Assembly: GCA_031273565.1 (NCBI GenBank)
Contig: JAISRR010000118.1
Span: forward strand, 1-56,406
Length of the DNA stretch: 56,406 bases
Reading direction: 5' to 3'
Source: Zoogloeaceae bacterium
GTDB taxonomy: Bacteria > Pseudomonadota > Gammaproteobacteria > Burkholderiales > Rhodocyclaceae
Position numbers and translations under genes: made by a program. Positions 20,511-28,374 of the stretch are shown piece by piece (within the stretch, counting starts at the first letter, position 1; every line of letters begins with the position of its first letter). The notes beneath the pieces were generated by a model. The model was not told where the DNA came from, ran no database searches, and saw nothing but the letters and a program-made list of their open reading frames with translations.

Positions 20511-20666
20511 TACTTTTTCAACTCCGCCCGACGCTTGAGTTGGCTGATAATAAAGCTGTTCCCGCAAGGGGCTTCGAGTCTGGTTCCGCTTGAGCGTTGA
20601 ACCCGCCAGACCGGCGATGATGACAAGTCGCCGGTGTCTGCAATCAAGGGCGCTTCGGCGCCCTTT
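20511..20666 (+). ncRNA. Candidate structured small RNA
   Basis: This 156-base non-coding segment contains successive hairpins: CCC-GCAA-GGG near 20560, a 7-bp stem CCGGCGA/TCGCCGG around 20614-20637, and a final 8-bp stem AAGGGCGC-TTCG-GCGCCCTT (20646-20665) followed by TTGTCATGTCTCTC. The last stem looks like an intrinsic terminator for rightward transcription. No good promoter was found, and I could not match it to a known family (6S, 4.5S and tmRNA were considered). Both ends are approximate. Confidence 0.35.
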
Positions 20667-20672
20667 GTCATG
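20646..20672 (+). terminator. Hairpin with TTCG loop
   Basis: An 8-bp GC-rich stem with a TTCG tetraloop and a moderately T-rich tail. It would end transcription of the candidate small RNA on the plus strand. Confidence 0.5.
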
Positions 20673-20696
20673 TCTCTCTCTCCTCACCTCCGCTTT

Positions 20697-20832
20697 GGTA
20701 GGGCGATTTGGGTAGGGCGCTTTAGGTAGGGCGCTTTAGGTAGGGCGCTTTAGGTAGGGCGCGCTCTCCGAGCGCGCCGCATGTTGACGACGGCGCTTTC
20801 GGAGAAAGCGCCCTACCTGAAACCGCCTACCT
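20697..20832. repeat. GGTAGGGCG palindromic repeat, copy 2, with 14-bp tandem units
   Basis: Four 14-bp units, one GGTAGGGCGATTTG and three identical GGTAGGGCGCTTTA (20711-20752), lead into the same CTCTCCGAGCGCGCCGCATG block seen in copy 1, then GGCGCTTTCGGAGAAAGCGC and CCTACC. Copy 1 has only two such leading units, so the unit number differs between copies. Confidence 0.85.
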
Positions 20833-20866
20833 GAAACCCTCCTGTTTGCGCCGTACCGCACTTTTT

Positions 20867-20903
20867 CTGATACCTGATACCTGACCTCTGATACCTGATA
20901 CCG
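20867..20903. repeat. Heptad repeat tract downstream of priA
   Basis: Five heptad-like units of the type TGATACC / TGACCTC in tandem, ending three bases before the priA stop codon. They are the same heptads that punctuate the prophage region. Confidence 0.8.
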
Positions 20904-20905
20904 GC

Positions 20906-22891
20906 TCAAAATTCCAGCGGATCGACCTCGATGTGCCAGCGCAGTTTGTTTTTGCGCGGCAGCGTCGTCAGCGTTTCCCGCCAGACCGGGAGAAAGGCTT
21001 GCAGTTGCGGGCGTGAGGGGGATTCGAGCAGCAGTTGCGCGCGTTCCTGATTCATCAGGCGGAAAAGGCGCATGGGCACGGGGTCGTAGAGGGCGACATC
21101 CGGGTAATCCCGCACGCAGGGCAGGCTCGCGGCCTGGCGCAGAAAATCGAGCGCGGTCTCCATCGCGGCGGCTTCGGCGCGCAGGATGGCCTGATAGGCG
21201 TAAGGCGGAAATCCGGCCTGACGGCGTTCGCCCAGCAGGGTTTCTGCGTAGCCGGGGTAATCGTGGGCGGCGATGGCGCGGTAGAGCGGGTGCTCCGGGT
21301 ATTCGCTTTGCAGGATGACTTCGCCGGGCAGGTCGGCGCGTCCGGCGCGTCCGGAAACCTGCATGAGTTGCGCGAAAAGCCGTTCCGGCGCGCGCCAGTC
21401 GGCGGCGAACAGGGCGGCATCGGCGCCGACCACGCCGACCAGCGTCAGGCGGGGAAAGTCGTGTCCCTTGGCCAGCATTTGCGTGCCCACCAGAATGTCG
21501 GCCTCGCCCGCCTGAATCTGTTGCAACAGCTTTTCCCATTGCGCGCGGCTTTTGGCGGAATCCCGGTCGACGCGCAGGATGCGGGCTTCTGGAAAGACGC
21601 TGGCGAGCATGGCTTCCAGTCGTTGCGTACCGCGTCCGAAGGGCTGGATGTCCTGATTGCCGCAGGTGGGGCAGGCGCGGGGAATGCGCGTTTCCAGTCC
21701 GCAATGGTGGCAACGCAGGCGTTGGTCGGCGAGGTGCACGACCCGGTTGGCGGCGCAGCGCGGACAGCGGGAAATCCAGCCGCAGGCGGGGCAGGCGAGC
21801 ACCGGTGCGTAACCGCGCCGGTTGAGAAAGATGAGACTTTGTTCTCCGGCGGCGAGACGTTGGCGCAAGGCGTCGATGAGTTGCGGACTCAGGCCGTCCG
21901 CCAGCTTGACCCGGCGAGTGTCGAGAACGCGGATGTCGGGCAGCCTTGCGCCGCTGACCGCGCGTTCCTGCAGGCAAAGCAACGTGTAGCGGCCATGTCG
22001 GGCGTGCGACCAGCTTTCCAGACTGGGGGTGGCGGAACCCAGCACAATGGGCAGTCTGGCGAGCCGGGCGCGGAATACGGCGAGATCACGGGCGGAATAG
22101 CGCATGCCTTCCTGTTGCTTGTAGGAAGCGTCGTGTTCTTCATCGACAATCATCAGTCCCAGATCGGGCAGGGGGGTGAACACGGCCAGACGGGTGCCGA
22201 CCACAATGCGCGCTTCGCCCTGAAACGCCGCGCGCCAGGCGCGTTCGCGCGCGGCCTCGCCCAGGTCGCTGTGCAGCATGACAATGGGCGTATCCGGGAA
22301 TCGTTCCCTGAGGCGCGTTTCGAGTTGCGGGGTGAGGTTGATTTCCGGCGCGAGCAGAAGCGCCTGCCTGCCCGCCGCCAGCGCGGCGGCGATCAGGCGC
22401 AGATAGACTTCGGTCTTGCCGCTGCCGGTGACGCCGTAGAGCAGGAAGGGGGCGTACTCCCGGCTGATGTTCACCGCGTGGACGGCGGCTTCCTGTTCGG
22501 CGTTCAGGGCGGGGGCGGCGGCTTTCGCGGGTTTGCCGGTTTTGGCCTTGCCCGCGCGACGTTGCGGCGGGTTGGGCTTTTTCAGCCCCGGCGGCAGCGC
22601 CTGCAAAATGACCTCGCCCAGCGGCGCCTGATAATACTGGCTGGCGAATTCGCAGAGCCGGAAAAAATCCGGCGTCAGGGGCGGTAGCCCGTCGTCGATC
22701 AATTCCGCCGTTTTCAGTTGTTCGGGCGGCAGTTCACTCCGCTTTGCCAACTCGACGATGACGCCGATTTTTTCCCGGTTGCCGAAAGGCGCTTTAACGC
22801 GCAGGCCAACTTGCAGGCGTAAAGCGTCCTCAACCTTGTAGTCGAACAGCCGATGCAACGGTACATCCAGAGCCAAACGCGCGATGGTCAT
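20906..22891 (-). CDS. priA: Primosomal replication helicase PriA
   Basis: PriA recognises stalled forks and reloads the DnaB helicase. The 661 residues show the N-terminal 3'-end-binding domain (IARLALDVPLHRLFDYKVED), the helicase P-loop YGVTGSGKTEVYLRL, the Walker B box DEEHD, and eight zinc-binding cysteines in CPACGWISRCPRCAAN and CHHCGLETRIPRACPTCG. It is shorter than E. coli PriA (732) but complete in motif order. The upstream gap contains perfect DnaA boxes. Heptad repeats begin directly after its stop. Confidence 0.96.
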   Translation of the reverse strand: MTIARLALDVPLHRLFDYKVEDALRLQVGLRVKAPFGNREKIGVIVELAKRSELPPEQLKTAELIDDGLPPLTPDFFRLCEFASQYYQAPLGEVILQALPPGLKKPNPPQRRAGKAKTGKPAKAAAPALNAEQEAAVHAVNISREYAPFLLYGVTGSGKTEVYLRLIAAALAAGRQALLLAPEINLTPQLETRLRERFPDTPIVMLHSDLGEAARERAWRAAFQGEARIVVGTRLAVFTPLPDLGLMIVDEEHDASYKQQEGMRYSARDLAVFRARLARLPIVLGSATPSLESWSHARHGRYTLLCLQERAVSGARLPDIRVLDTRRVKLADGLSPQLIDALRQRLAAGEQSLIFLNRRGYAPVLACPACGWISRCPRCAANRVVHLADQRLRCHHCGLETRIPRACPTCGNQDIQPFGRGTQRLEAMLASVFPEARILRVDRDSAKSRAQWEKLLQQIQAGEADILVGTQMLAKGHDFPRLTLVGVVGADAALFAADWRAPERLFAQLMQVSGRAGRADLPGEVILQSEYPEHPLYRAIAAHDYPGYAETLLGERRQAGFPPYAYQAILRAEAAAMETALDFLRQAASLPCVRDYPDVALYDPVPMRLFRLMNQERAQLLLESPSRPQLQAFLPVWRETLTTLPRKNKLRWHIEVDPLEF

Positions 22892-22997
22892 AGGCTTTTG
22901 GAGGATGCTCCAGTTAGCGTGGGTTGTTGCGGCGTTTTCTTGAAAAGCGCGCTAACCCGCTCATCCGCAAGGGTTTTTTGCGCCTGTCCCCAAAAGT

Positions 22998-23018
22998 TGT
23001 GGATAACTTTGTGGATAA
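22998..23018 (-). promoter_or_regulatory. Two perfect DnaA boxes
   Basis: TTATCCACA occurs twice on the minus strand, at 22998-23006 and 23010-23018, twelve bases apart and in the same orientation. Both match the E. coli R1 consensus exactly. They lie about 110-130 bases upstream of the priA start, so DnaA control of priA is one explanation. Confidence 0.7.
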
Positions 23019-23234
23019 AGGCTGAAACCAGCCGCCAAACGCGCCGCGCATATGGGATGTTGTTGCCCTGCCTAAAAATCAGGCAAGTTTGAAAGTCTTT
23101 TAAAATCATATGGATAGAATATTTTAAAGCCTGTCAACCGACAAGGCTCAAGCGGAATGGCGCTGTTGCTGAAGAAACAGTTCTGCTGTGCATAACGCGG
23201 CCTGATTTTCCGGGATCGGGGGCCGAAATCCGGG
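23019..23234. other. hemE-priA intergenic region with AT-rich segment and third DnaA-like box
   Basis: After the two DnaA boxes there is an AT-rich segment (about 23095-23132, containing TTTTAAAATCATATGGATAG) and a third box with one mismatch, TTATGCACA on the minus strand at 23187-23195. The arrangement resembles a small DnaA-binding locus. No ORF with a ribosome site was seen here. Confidence 0.4.
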
Positions 23235-24305
23235 TCAAAAACGAAAGTTGTGCACGGTTTCCACGAGCGCCTCGACGTGTTCGGGCGGCGTGAATTGCGA
23301 AATGCCGTGTCCCAGATTAAAGACGTGGCCGGTGCTGCCGGGGCCGCTGACGCCGAAGGCGGTCAACACCTTGATGGCTTCGGCTTTGATGGTTTCGGGC
23401 GGGGCGAACAGCACATTGGGGTCAAGGTTGCCTTGCAGGGCGACCTTGTCACCCACCCGGCGGCGGGCGTCGCCGATATTCACGTTCCAGTCCAGCCCCA
23501 CGCCATCGCAGCCGCTGGCGGCGATTTTTTCCAGCCACAAGCCGCCGCCCTTGGTGAAAATGATGGAGGGGATTTTTTCGCCCTCCCAGGTTTTATGCAG
23601 CCCGGCGACGATGTTTTGCAGCTTGGCCAGCGAAAATTCCGCATAGGCGGCGTCGGCAAGCGAGCCGCCCCAGGTGTCGAAAATCATGACCGCCTGCGCG
23701 CCGCATTCGATCTGGGCGTTCAGGTAGGCGATGACGGCCTCGGTCGTCACGTCAAGGATGCGGTGCAGCAGGTCGGGACGGGCGTAGAGCATGGTCTTGA
23801 TGTGGCGGAAATCCCTGGAGCCGCCGCCTTCAACCATGTAGCAGGCAAGGGTGTAGGGACTGCCGGAAAAACCAATCAGCGGCACGGCATTGTCCAGCGC
23901 CTTGCGGATGGTGCGCACGGCGTCGAGCACATAACCCAGACGCTCGCGCGGGTCGGGCGCCAGCAGCCTGTTGATGGCCGATTCCTCGCGCAGGGGGCGT
24001 TGAAAGCGCGGCCCTTCGCCGGTTTCAAAATAGAGACCCAGCCCCATCGCGTCGGGCACGGTGAGGATGTCGGAGAAGAGAATGGCGGCGTCCAGATCGT
24101 AGCGCGCCAGCGGTTGCAGGGTGACCTCGCAGGCGAGATCGGGCGATTTGCAAAGCGACAGAAAATCGCCCGCGCGTTGTCGGGTCGCGCAGTATTCAGG
24201 CAGGTAACGCCCGGCCTGACGCATCAGCCAGATTGGGGTGCGCTCGACGGGTTTTTTCAACAGGGCGCGCAGGAAATTGTCGTTGCGGGGACGGGAATCA
24301 GGCAT
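23235..24305 (-). CDS. hemE: Uroporphyrinogen decarboxylase
   Basis: HemE removes four carboxyl groups from uroporphyrinogen III to give coproporphyrinogen III in haem synthesis. The 356-residue length is standard. Signature regions are visible: [19 protein letters not shown] near the N-terminus and [19 protein letters not shown] in the middle, with the substrate aspartate in [12 protein letters not shown]. It is on the same strand as priA but separated from it by more than 300 bases, and follows the SuhB-like gene. Confidence 0.97.
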   Translation of the reverse strand: MPDSRPRNDNFLRALLKKPVERTPIWLMRQAGRYLPEYCATRQRAGDFLSLCKSPDLACEVTLQPLARYDLDAAILFSDILTVPDAMGLGLYFETGEGPRFQRPLREESAINRLLAPDPRERLGYVLDAVRTIRKALDNAVPLIGFSGSPYTLACYMVEGGGSRDFRHIKTMLYARPDLLHRILDVTTEAVIAYLNAQIECGAQAVMIFDTWGGSLADAAYAEFSLAKLQNIVAGLHKTWEGEKIPSIIFTKGGGLWLEKIAASGCDGVGLDWNVNIGDARRRVGDKVALQGNLDPNVLFAPPETIKAEAIKVLTAFGVSGPGSTGHVFNLGHGISQFTPPEHVEALVETVHNFRF

Positions 24306-24357
24306 GATTTTCAGGTATCCGTATTAAAAGCGGGGGCGGAGGAACGGGGTTCGGGAT

Positions 24358-25206
24358 TCAGCGCGGCTGCGGGGTTGATCCCTGATCCCCGATGCCTGAC
24401 ATCTGACGCCTGATCCAGTCGCGCCAGAGGCGGAACAGTTCGGGGTCGCGGGCGGCGATGACCGAGCGTTTCCAGGGGGGCGTCGCGGCGAAATCGTCCT
24501 GGTCAAACGTGGCGACGCAGCCGCCCATTTCTTCCGTCATCAGCCAGCCGGCGGCGTAATCCCAGAGGCGTTCGCCGCCATGCGTGACGGCATCCAGACG
24601 CCCGGCGGCAAGATAGCACCAGTCGAGGACGGAGGAGCCGAAATTGCGTTGCGAATAAATCGGGGCTTCGTGCACGATGCGTAGCGCCAGATGCGGCGGC
24701 AGACGCTTGAAGTCAATGCTGGCAACGGCGTCGGCGAGGTCTTTTTCGCCCGCGCCCGCAGGGGCGGGCAGGCGTTGGCCGTTCAGCCAGACGCCGCCGC
24801 CCTGCACGGCGGAAAACATTTCCCGCGCGATGGGCAGGTAAGAAACGCCCAGCACAGGGCGACCACGCCGCACCAGCGCCACGGAAACGGCGAATTGCGG
24901 CAGGCCGACGAGAAAATTGGTGCTGCCATCAATGGGGTCCATTACCCAGACGCCCTCCGCATAGCCTCGTTCCCAGGCGGTTTTCTGGGTTTCCGTCGGC
25001 ATTTCCTCGCCGATCATGGGCAGTTCGACCAGACTGGCGAGGGCGGCAATCAGACTTTCCTGGGCGGCGATGTCGGCGGCGGAAAAAGCGGAACCGTCCG
25101 CTTTCATCTGTCCGACCACGTTCAGAAAGCGCGGCAGAATCTCGCGCTCGGTGGTCGTTTTCAGCACGCGCTCGACGGCAAGGCGGAGTTGCGGAAGGTC
25201 AGGCAT
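24358..25206 (-). CDS. suhB: SuhB-like inositol monophosphatase-family protein
   Basis: A Mg2+-dependent phosphatase of the inositol monophosphatase family (282 residues). The metal-binding signature is WVMDPIDGSTNF, with GEEMP upstream and LWDYAAGWLMTEEMGG downstream. It might be SuhB proper or a related 3'-nucleotidase; the fold is certain and the substrate is not. The last roughly 15 residues (QMSGIGDQGSTPQ) are encoded by a heptad repeat tract, so the normal C-terminus seems to have been extended or replaced by repeat insertion. Confidence 0.82.
   Translation of the reverse strand: MPDLPQLRLAVERVLKTTTEREILPRFLNVVGQMKADGSAFSAADIAAQESLIAALASLVELPMIGEEMPTETQKTAWERGYAEGVWVMDPIDGSTNFLVGLPQFAVSVALVRRGRPVLGVSYLPIAREMFSAVQGGGVWLNGQRLPAPAGAGEKDLADAVASIDFKRLPPHLALRIVHEAPIYSQRNFGSSVLDWCYLAAGRLDAVTHGGERLWDYAAGWLMTEEMGGCVATFDQDDFAATPPWKRSVIAARDPELFRLWRDWIRRQMSGIGDQGSTPQPR
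24375..24416. repeat. Heptad repeat tract within the 3' end of the suhB-like gene
   Basis: About six heptads such as TGATCCC, TGATCCCC, GATGCC and TGACGCC. They are translated as the tail of the phosphatase, showing that this repeat family can enter coding sequence. Confidence 0.75.
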
Positions 25207-25254
25207 GTTCAGCGTTACCCGACAACAGAGGTTTGAGCGGAAATGAAGGTGGCG

Positions 25255-25806
25255 TCACGGCAACCACTTCAATGAACAGCCAATGGAGGCAATCTGTGCC
25301 TGCGGCCCCTGACCGGTTTCGGCAATCTGGCGCATGGCGGCCTTGAGTTCGCGGCGGGCGGCAGGGTCGGCTTTCGGGCCGGAGGCGTCGAAACGCCCCC
25401 GGTATTGCAGTTCGCGGCGGGCATTGAACCCGAAAAAATCCGGGGTGCACACGGCGCCATAGGCGCGGGCGACTGTCTGGGCGGCGTCCAGCACGTATGG
25501 AAAAGGGAAGGCCAGTTTTTCGGCCAGCGCCTGCATGTTCGGAAAAGCGTCGTCGGGATAGGCGGCGACATCGTTGCTCATGATGGCAATCGCGCCGATG
25601 CCTTCCGCGCGCAGGCTGCGGCAATCTTCGACCAGACGCGGCAGAATCGCCTGCACGTAGGGGCAGTGATTGCAGATGAACATGACCAGCACGCCTTGCG
25701 GCCCACTGGCGGAAGTCAGGGTATGCGTGCGACCATCGACGCCGGGCAGGGCGAAATCCGGGGCGATCCAGCCGAAATCACAAACGGGAGTGGTGAGCGC
25801 GACCAT
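25255..25806 (-). CDS. Thioredoxin-fold (redoxin/AhpC-TSA type) protein
   Basis: A 183-residue peroxiredoxin/thioredoxin-fold protein without a signal peptide, probably cytoplasmic. The N-terminal APDFALPGVDG motif is typical of the redoxin family. The CxxC-type site is CNHCPYVQAI and the cis-proline is in CTPDFFGF. Close relatives are annotated as thioredoxin-family proteins of unknown substrate. It is codirectional with suhB and divergent from rsmE across a 69-base gap. Confidence 0.85.
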   Translation of the reverse strand: MVALTTPVCDFGWIAPDFALPGVDGRTHTLTSASGPQGVLVMFICNHCPYVQAILPRLVEDCRSLRAEGIGAIAIMSNDVAAYPDDAFPNMQALAEKLAFPFPYVLDAAQTVARAYGAVCTPDFFGFNARRELQYRGRFDASGPKADPAARRELKAAMRQIAETGQGPQAQIASIGCSLKWLP

Positions 25807-25875
25807 TTTTTAGACGTATTGAAAACTTGTGAGCGAAGGTGAAGAAAGGTAAAACGAGGCCCATAATAGCATCCG

Positions 25876-26634
25876 ATGACAGCCCCCAGATTTTTCTGTG
25901 CCCTGCCGCTTGCCGACGGTATCGACATCGACCTGCCCGATTCCGTCGCGCGCCACGCGGCTCAAGTCCTGCGCCTGCCGCCGGGGGCAAAGATTGTCCT
26001 CTTCAATGGCGAGGGGGGCGAGTATCCGGCCTGGCTCGACATTACCGGCAGGGCGAAGGCGCGCGCCCGGCTTGGCGTGCGTCGCGGCATCGAGCGCGAA
26101 TCGCCCCTGTCCGTCACGCTGGCGCAGGCCATGCAGGCGGCGGACAAAATGGATTTCACGTTGCAAAAGGCGGTGGAGCTGGGCGTCACCGCTTTTCAAC
26201 CGCTCGCCAGCCGCCGCAGCGTGACGCGCCTCGCGGGCGAACGCTTGCAAAAACGGGAAAATCACTGGCGCGCCGTCGCCATCTCGGCCTGCGAGCAATG
26301 TGGCCGCAACCGCCTGCCGATGTTGCTGCCCTTTGCGGGTCTGGAAGACTGGCTGGCGGAAGCGCATCCAGAGGGAGGGAGAAAAAGTTTAAAACTCATG
26401 CTCGCGCCGGAGGGGGCGACGACGCTGGCGGCGCTTACCGACGGGGGTAGAATGAGCGGCGAAAAAAACATCACGCTGCTGATTGGCGCGGAAGGCGGAT
26501 TTGACCCGGCGGAAATCGCCGCCGCGACGCGGGCGGGATTCATTTCCGTCCGACTTGGGCCTAGAATTCTGCGCACAGAAACGGCTGGCGTCGCGGCGCT
26601 GGCCGCCCTCCAGAGTTTGTGGGGCGATTTTTAA
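25876..26634 (+). CDS. rsmE: 16S rRNA (uracil-1498-N3)-methyltransferase RsmE
   Basis: RsmE methylates U1498 of 16S rRNA using S-adenosylmethionine. The 252 residues show the PUA-like N-terminal domain (HAAQVLRLPPGAKIVLFNGEG) and the SPOUT knot, with ILLIGAEGGF-like (LLIGAEGGFDPAEI) and the closing LGPRILRTETAGVAALAAL. Length is normal. It is the first gene of the rightward rsmE-pap-argA-yggX group. Confidence 0.95.
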   Translation: MTAPRFFCALPLADGIDIDLPDSVARHAAQVLRLPPGAKIVLFNGEGGEYPAWLDITGRAKARARLGVRRGIERESPLSVTLAQAMQAADKMDFTLQKAVELGVTAFQPLASRRSVTRLAGERLQKRENHWRAVAISACEQCGRNRLPMLLPFAGLEDWLAEAHPEGGRKSLKLMLAPEGATTLAALTDGGRMSGEKNITLLIGAEGGFDPAEIAAATRAGFISVRLGPRILRTETAGVAALAALQSLWGDF

Positions 26635-26655
26635 AAATATTCAGAGGGGTAACGC

Positions 26656-28374
26656 ATGTTTGAAGCGGCAGAACTGGGGCATGTCATCGACAAGGAAACC
26701 TTCAAGGCGGAGGTCGCCGTCCTGCGTGAAGCCCTGTTGCAGGCGCAACTCGAATTGCACGAAAAATGCAATTTTCCGGTCGTCATCCTGATCAGCGGGG
26801 TCGATGGCGCGGGCAAGAGCGAAACCATCCATGATCTCTACGAATGGATGGACGCCCGTTTTTTATCCACCCAGGCGTTTTCCGCGCCCAGCGACGAGGA
26901 ATCCGGGCGTCCTTTCATGTGGCGTTACTGGCGCGCCCTGCCGCCAAAAGGGTGGATACACATCTTCGCCGGTTCCTGGTATTCGCTGCCCATCGCCCGG
27001 CGCATTTCCGGCGAGATGGATCAGGCGTTTTTCGATCAGCGCATTGACCAGTTCAACCGCTTCGAGGCCATGCTGGTCAACGAAGGCGCGCTGGTGCTGA
27101 AATTCTGGTTCCACCTCTCGCGCGACGGTCAGAAAAAGCGCTTGAAAGCCCTTGAAAAAGACCCGCGCACCGCCTGGCGGGTGACACAGGAAAGCTGGGA
27201 ACGCCTGAAGACCTACGACCAGTTGCAGGATGTCGCTTCCCATCTCCTGCGCATGACCAATACCCCCTGGGCGCCGTGGATTGTGGTCGAGGGCACCGAT
27301 GACCGCTACCGTTCGCTCACCGTCGGCAAAATGCTGCTGAACGCCCTGCAACGGCGGTTGTCGGAGGCGCGGGAACCGCATTATCCGGTCGCGCCGCCGA
27401 TTACGCAGAAGATTGGCACGCTGGATGTGCTCACCGCGCTCGACCTGACGCAAAAACTTGAGAAGCTGGACTATCGCACCCGGCTGGCGCGCGCTCAGGG
27501 ACGACTTGCCGATCTGGCGCGCACGCCGGAATTCAAAAAACATTCGCTGGTGCTGGCGTTTGAAGGTCAGGACGCGGCGGGCAAGGGCGGCAGCATCCGC
27601 CGTCTGGTTGCCGCCCTTGATCCCCGCCAGTATCAGGTCGTCCCCATCGCCGCCCCGACCGAGGAAGAACGCGCCCAACCTTATCTCTGGCGCTTTTGGC
27701 GGCACATCCCCCTCGTCGGGCGCACCACGATTTTTGACCGTAGCTGGTATGGTCGCGTGCTGGTCGAGCGGGTGGAGGGCTTTTGCTCGGAAGCCGACTG
27801 GCTCCGCGCCTACACCGAAATCAACGATTTTGAGCACGAACTGGTCGCCGATGGCGTTATCGTCATCAAGTTCTGGCTGCAAATCAGCAAGGAAGAACAA
27901 TTGCGCCGCTTCAAGGAGCGCGAGCAGATCGCCTTTAAACGCTACAAGATCACCGAGGAAGACTGGCGCAACCGCGAAAAATGGGAAGCCTATCATCGCG
28001 CGGTCTGCGACATGGTGGAGCGCACCAGCACCGGTGCGGCGCCGTGGACGCTGGTGGAAGCCGAAGACAAGAATTTTGCGCGGGTCAAAGTGCTGGAAAC
28101 CGTTTGCAGGCGTCTGGAAGAAGCGTTTTATGGCGGCGCGCGGACGGTGGACGCCAAGGCCGCCAAAGAGACGAAAGTCGTCGCCAACAGCGCCGCCAAA
28201 ACGGGCGAAGCCACCAAAGTCACCAAAGCCGCTGCCGCGAAAGCGCCCGCAAAATCCGGCGAAGCGCCCGCAAAACCGGATGCCGACGCCGGAACCCGCG
28301 TCAAAAAACCGGCTGCGCCCGCCAAAGAGAGCGTTTCTGTCAAAACCACGGACAAAGTGAAAAAACCATCATGA
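26656..28374 (+). CDS. pap: Polyphosphate:AMP phosphotransferase (two-domain PPK2)
   Basis: A two-domain PPK2-family kinase (572 residues) that transfers phosphate from polyphosphate to AMP, giving ADP. Domain one (about residues 10-240) has the P-loop SGVDGAGKSE and lid-like SGRPFMWRYW. Domain two (about 270-495) has FEGQDAAGKGG and YLWRFWRHIP, with DRSWYGRVLVERVEG. The tandem-domain form matches Acinetobacter-type PAP. The last 65 residues are Lys/Ala/Pro/Thr-rich (KAAAAKAPAKSGEAPAKP), a histone-H1-like tail absent from the core family. The ATGA overlap couples it to argA. Confidence 0.93.
   Translation: MFEAAELGHVIDKETFKAEVAVLREALLQAQLELHEKCNFPVVILISGVDGAGKSETIHDLYEWMDARFLSTQAFSAPSDEESGRPFMWRYWRALPPKGWIHIFAGSWYSLPIARRISGEMDQAFFDQRIDQFNRFEAMLVNEGALVLKFWFHLSRDGQKKRLKALEKDPRTAWRVTQESWERLKTYDQLQDVASHLLRMTNTPWAPWIVVEGTDDRYRSLTVGKMLLNALQRRLSEAREPHYPVAPPITQKIGTLDVLTALDLTQKLEKLDYRTRLARAQGRLADLARTPEFKKHSLVLAFEGQDAAGKGGSIRRLVAALDPRQYQVVPIAAPTEEERAQPYLWRFWRHIPLVGRTTIFDRSWYGRVLVERVEGFCSEADWLRAYTEINDFEHELVADGVIVIKFWLQISKEEQLRRFKEREQIAFKRYKITEEDWRNREKWEAYHRAVCDMVERTSTGAAPWTLVEAEDKNFARVKVLETVCRRLEEAFYGGARTVDAKAAKETKVVANSAAKTGEATKVTKAAAAKAPAKSGEAPAKPDADAGTRVKKPAAPAKESVSVKTTDKVKKPS

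Noticed and set aside
20511-20666. 6S RNA, 4.5S RNA or tmRNA
   Set aside because: The conserved core sequences of these RNAs are not present, so I left it as an unclassified candidate.
20442-20687. 81-codon and overlapping 98-codon minus-strand ORFs upstream of the porin
   Set aside because: No ribosome site, low-complexity products, and they run through the terminator-like hairpin and palindromic repeats; a non-coding interpretation is simpler.
22998-23195. Chromosomal replication origin between hemE and priA
   Set aside because: Only three boxes, no dnaA, dnaN, rpmH or gidA nearby; I kept it as a DnaA-box cluster only.
27981-28370. N-terminal extension of argA by 130 codons
   Set aside because: It overlaps the C-terminal part of pap in another frame; the ATG at 28371 with an ATGA overlap fits the family length.
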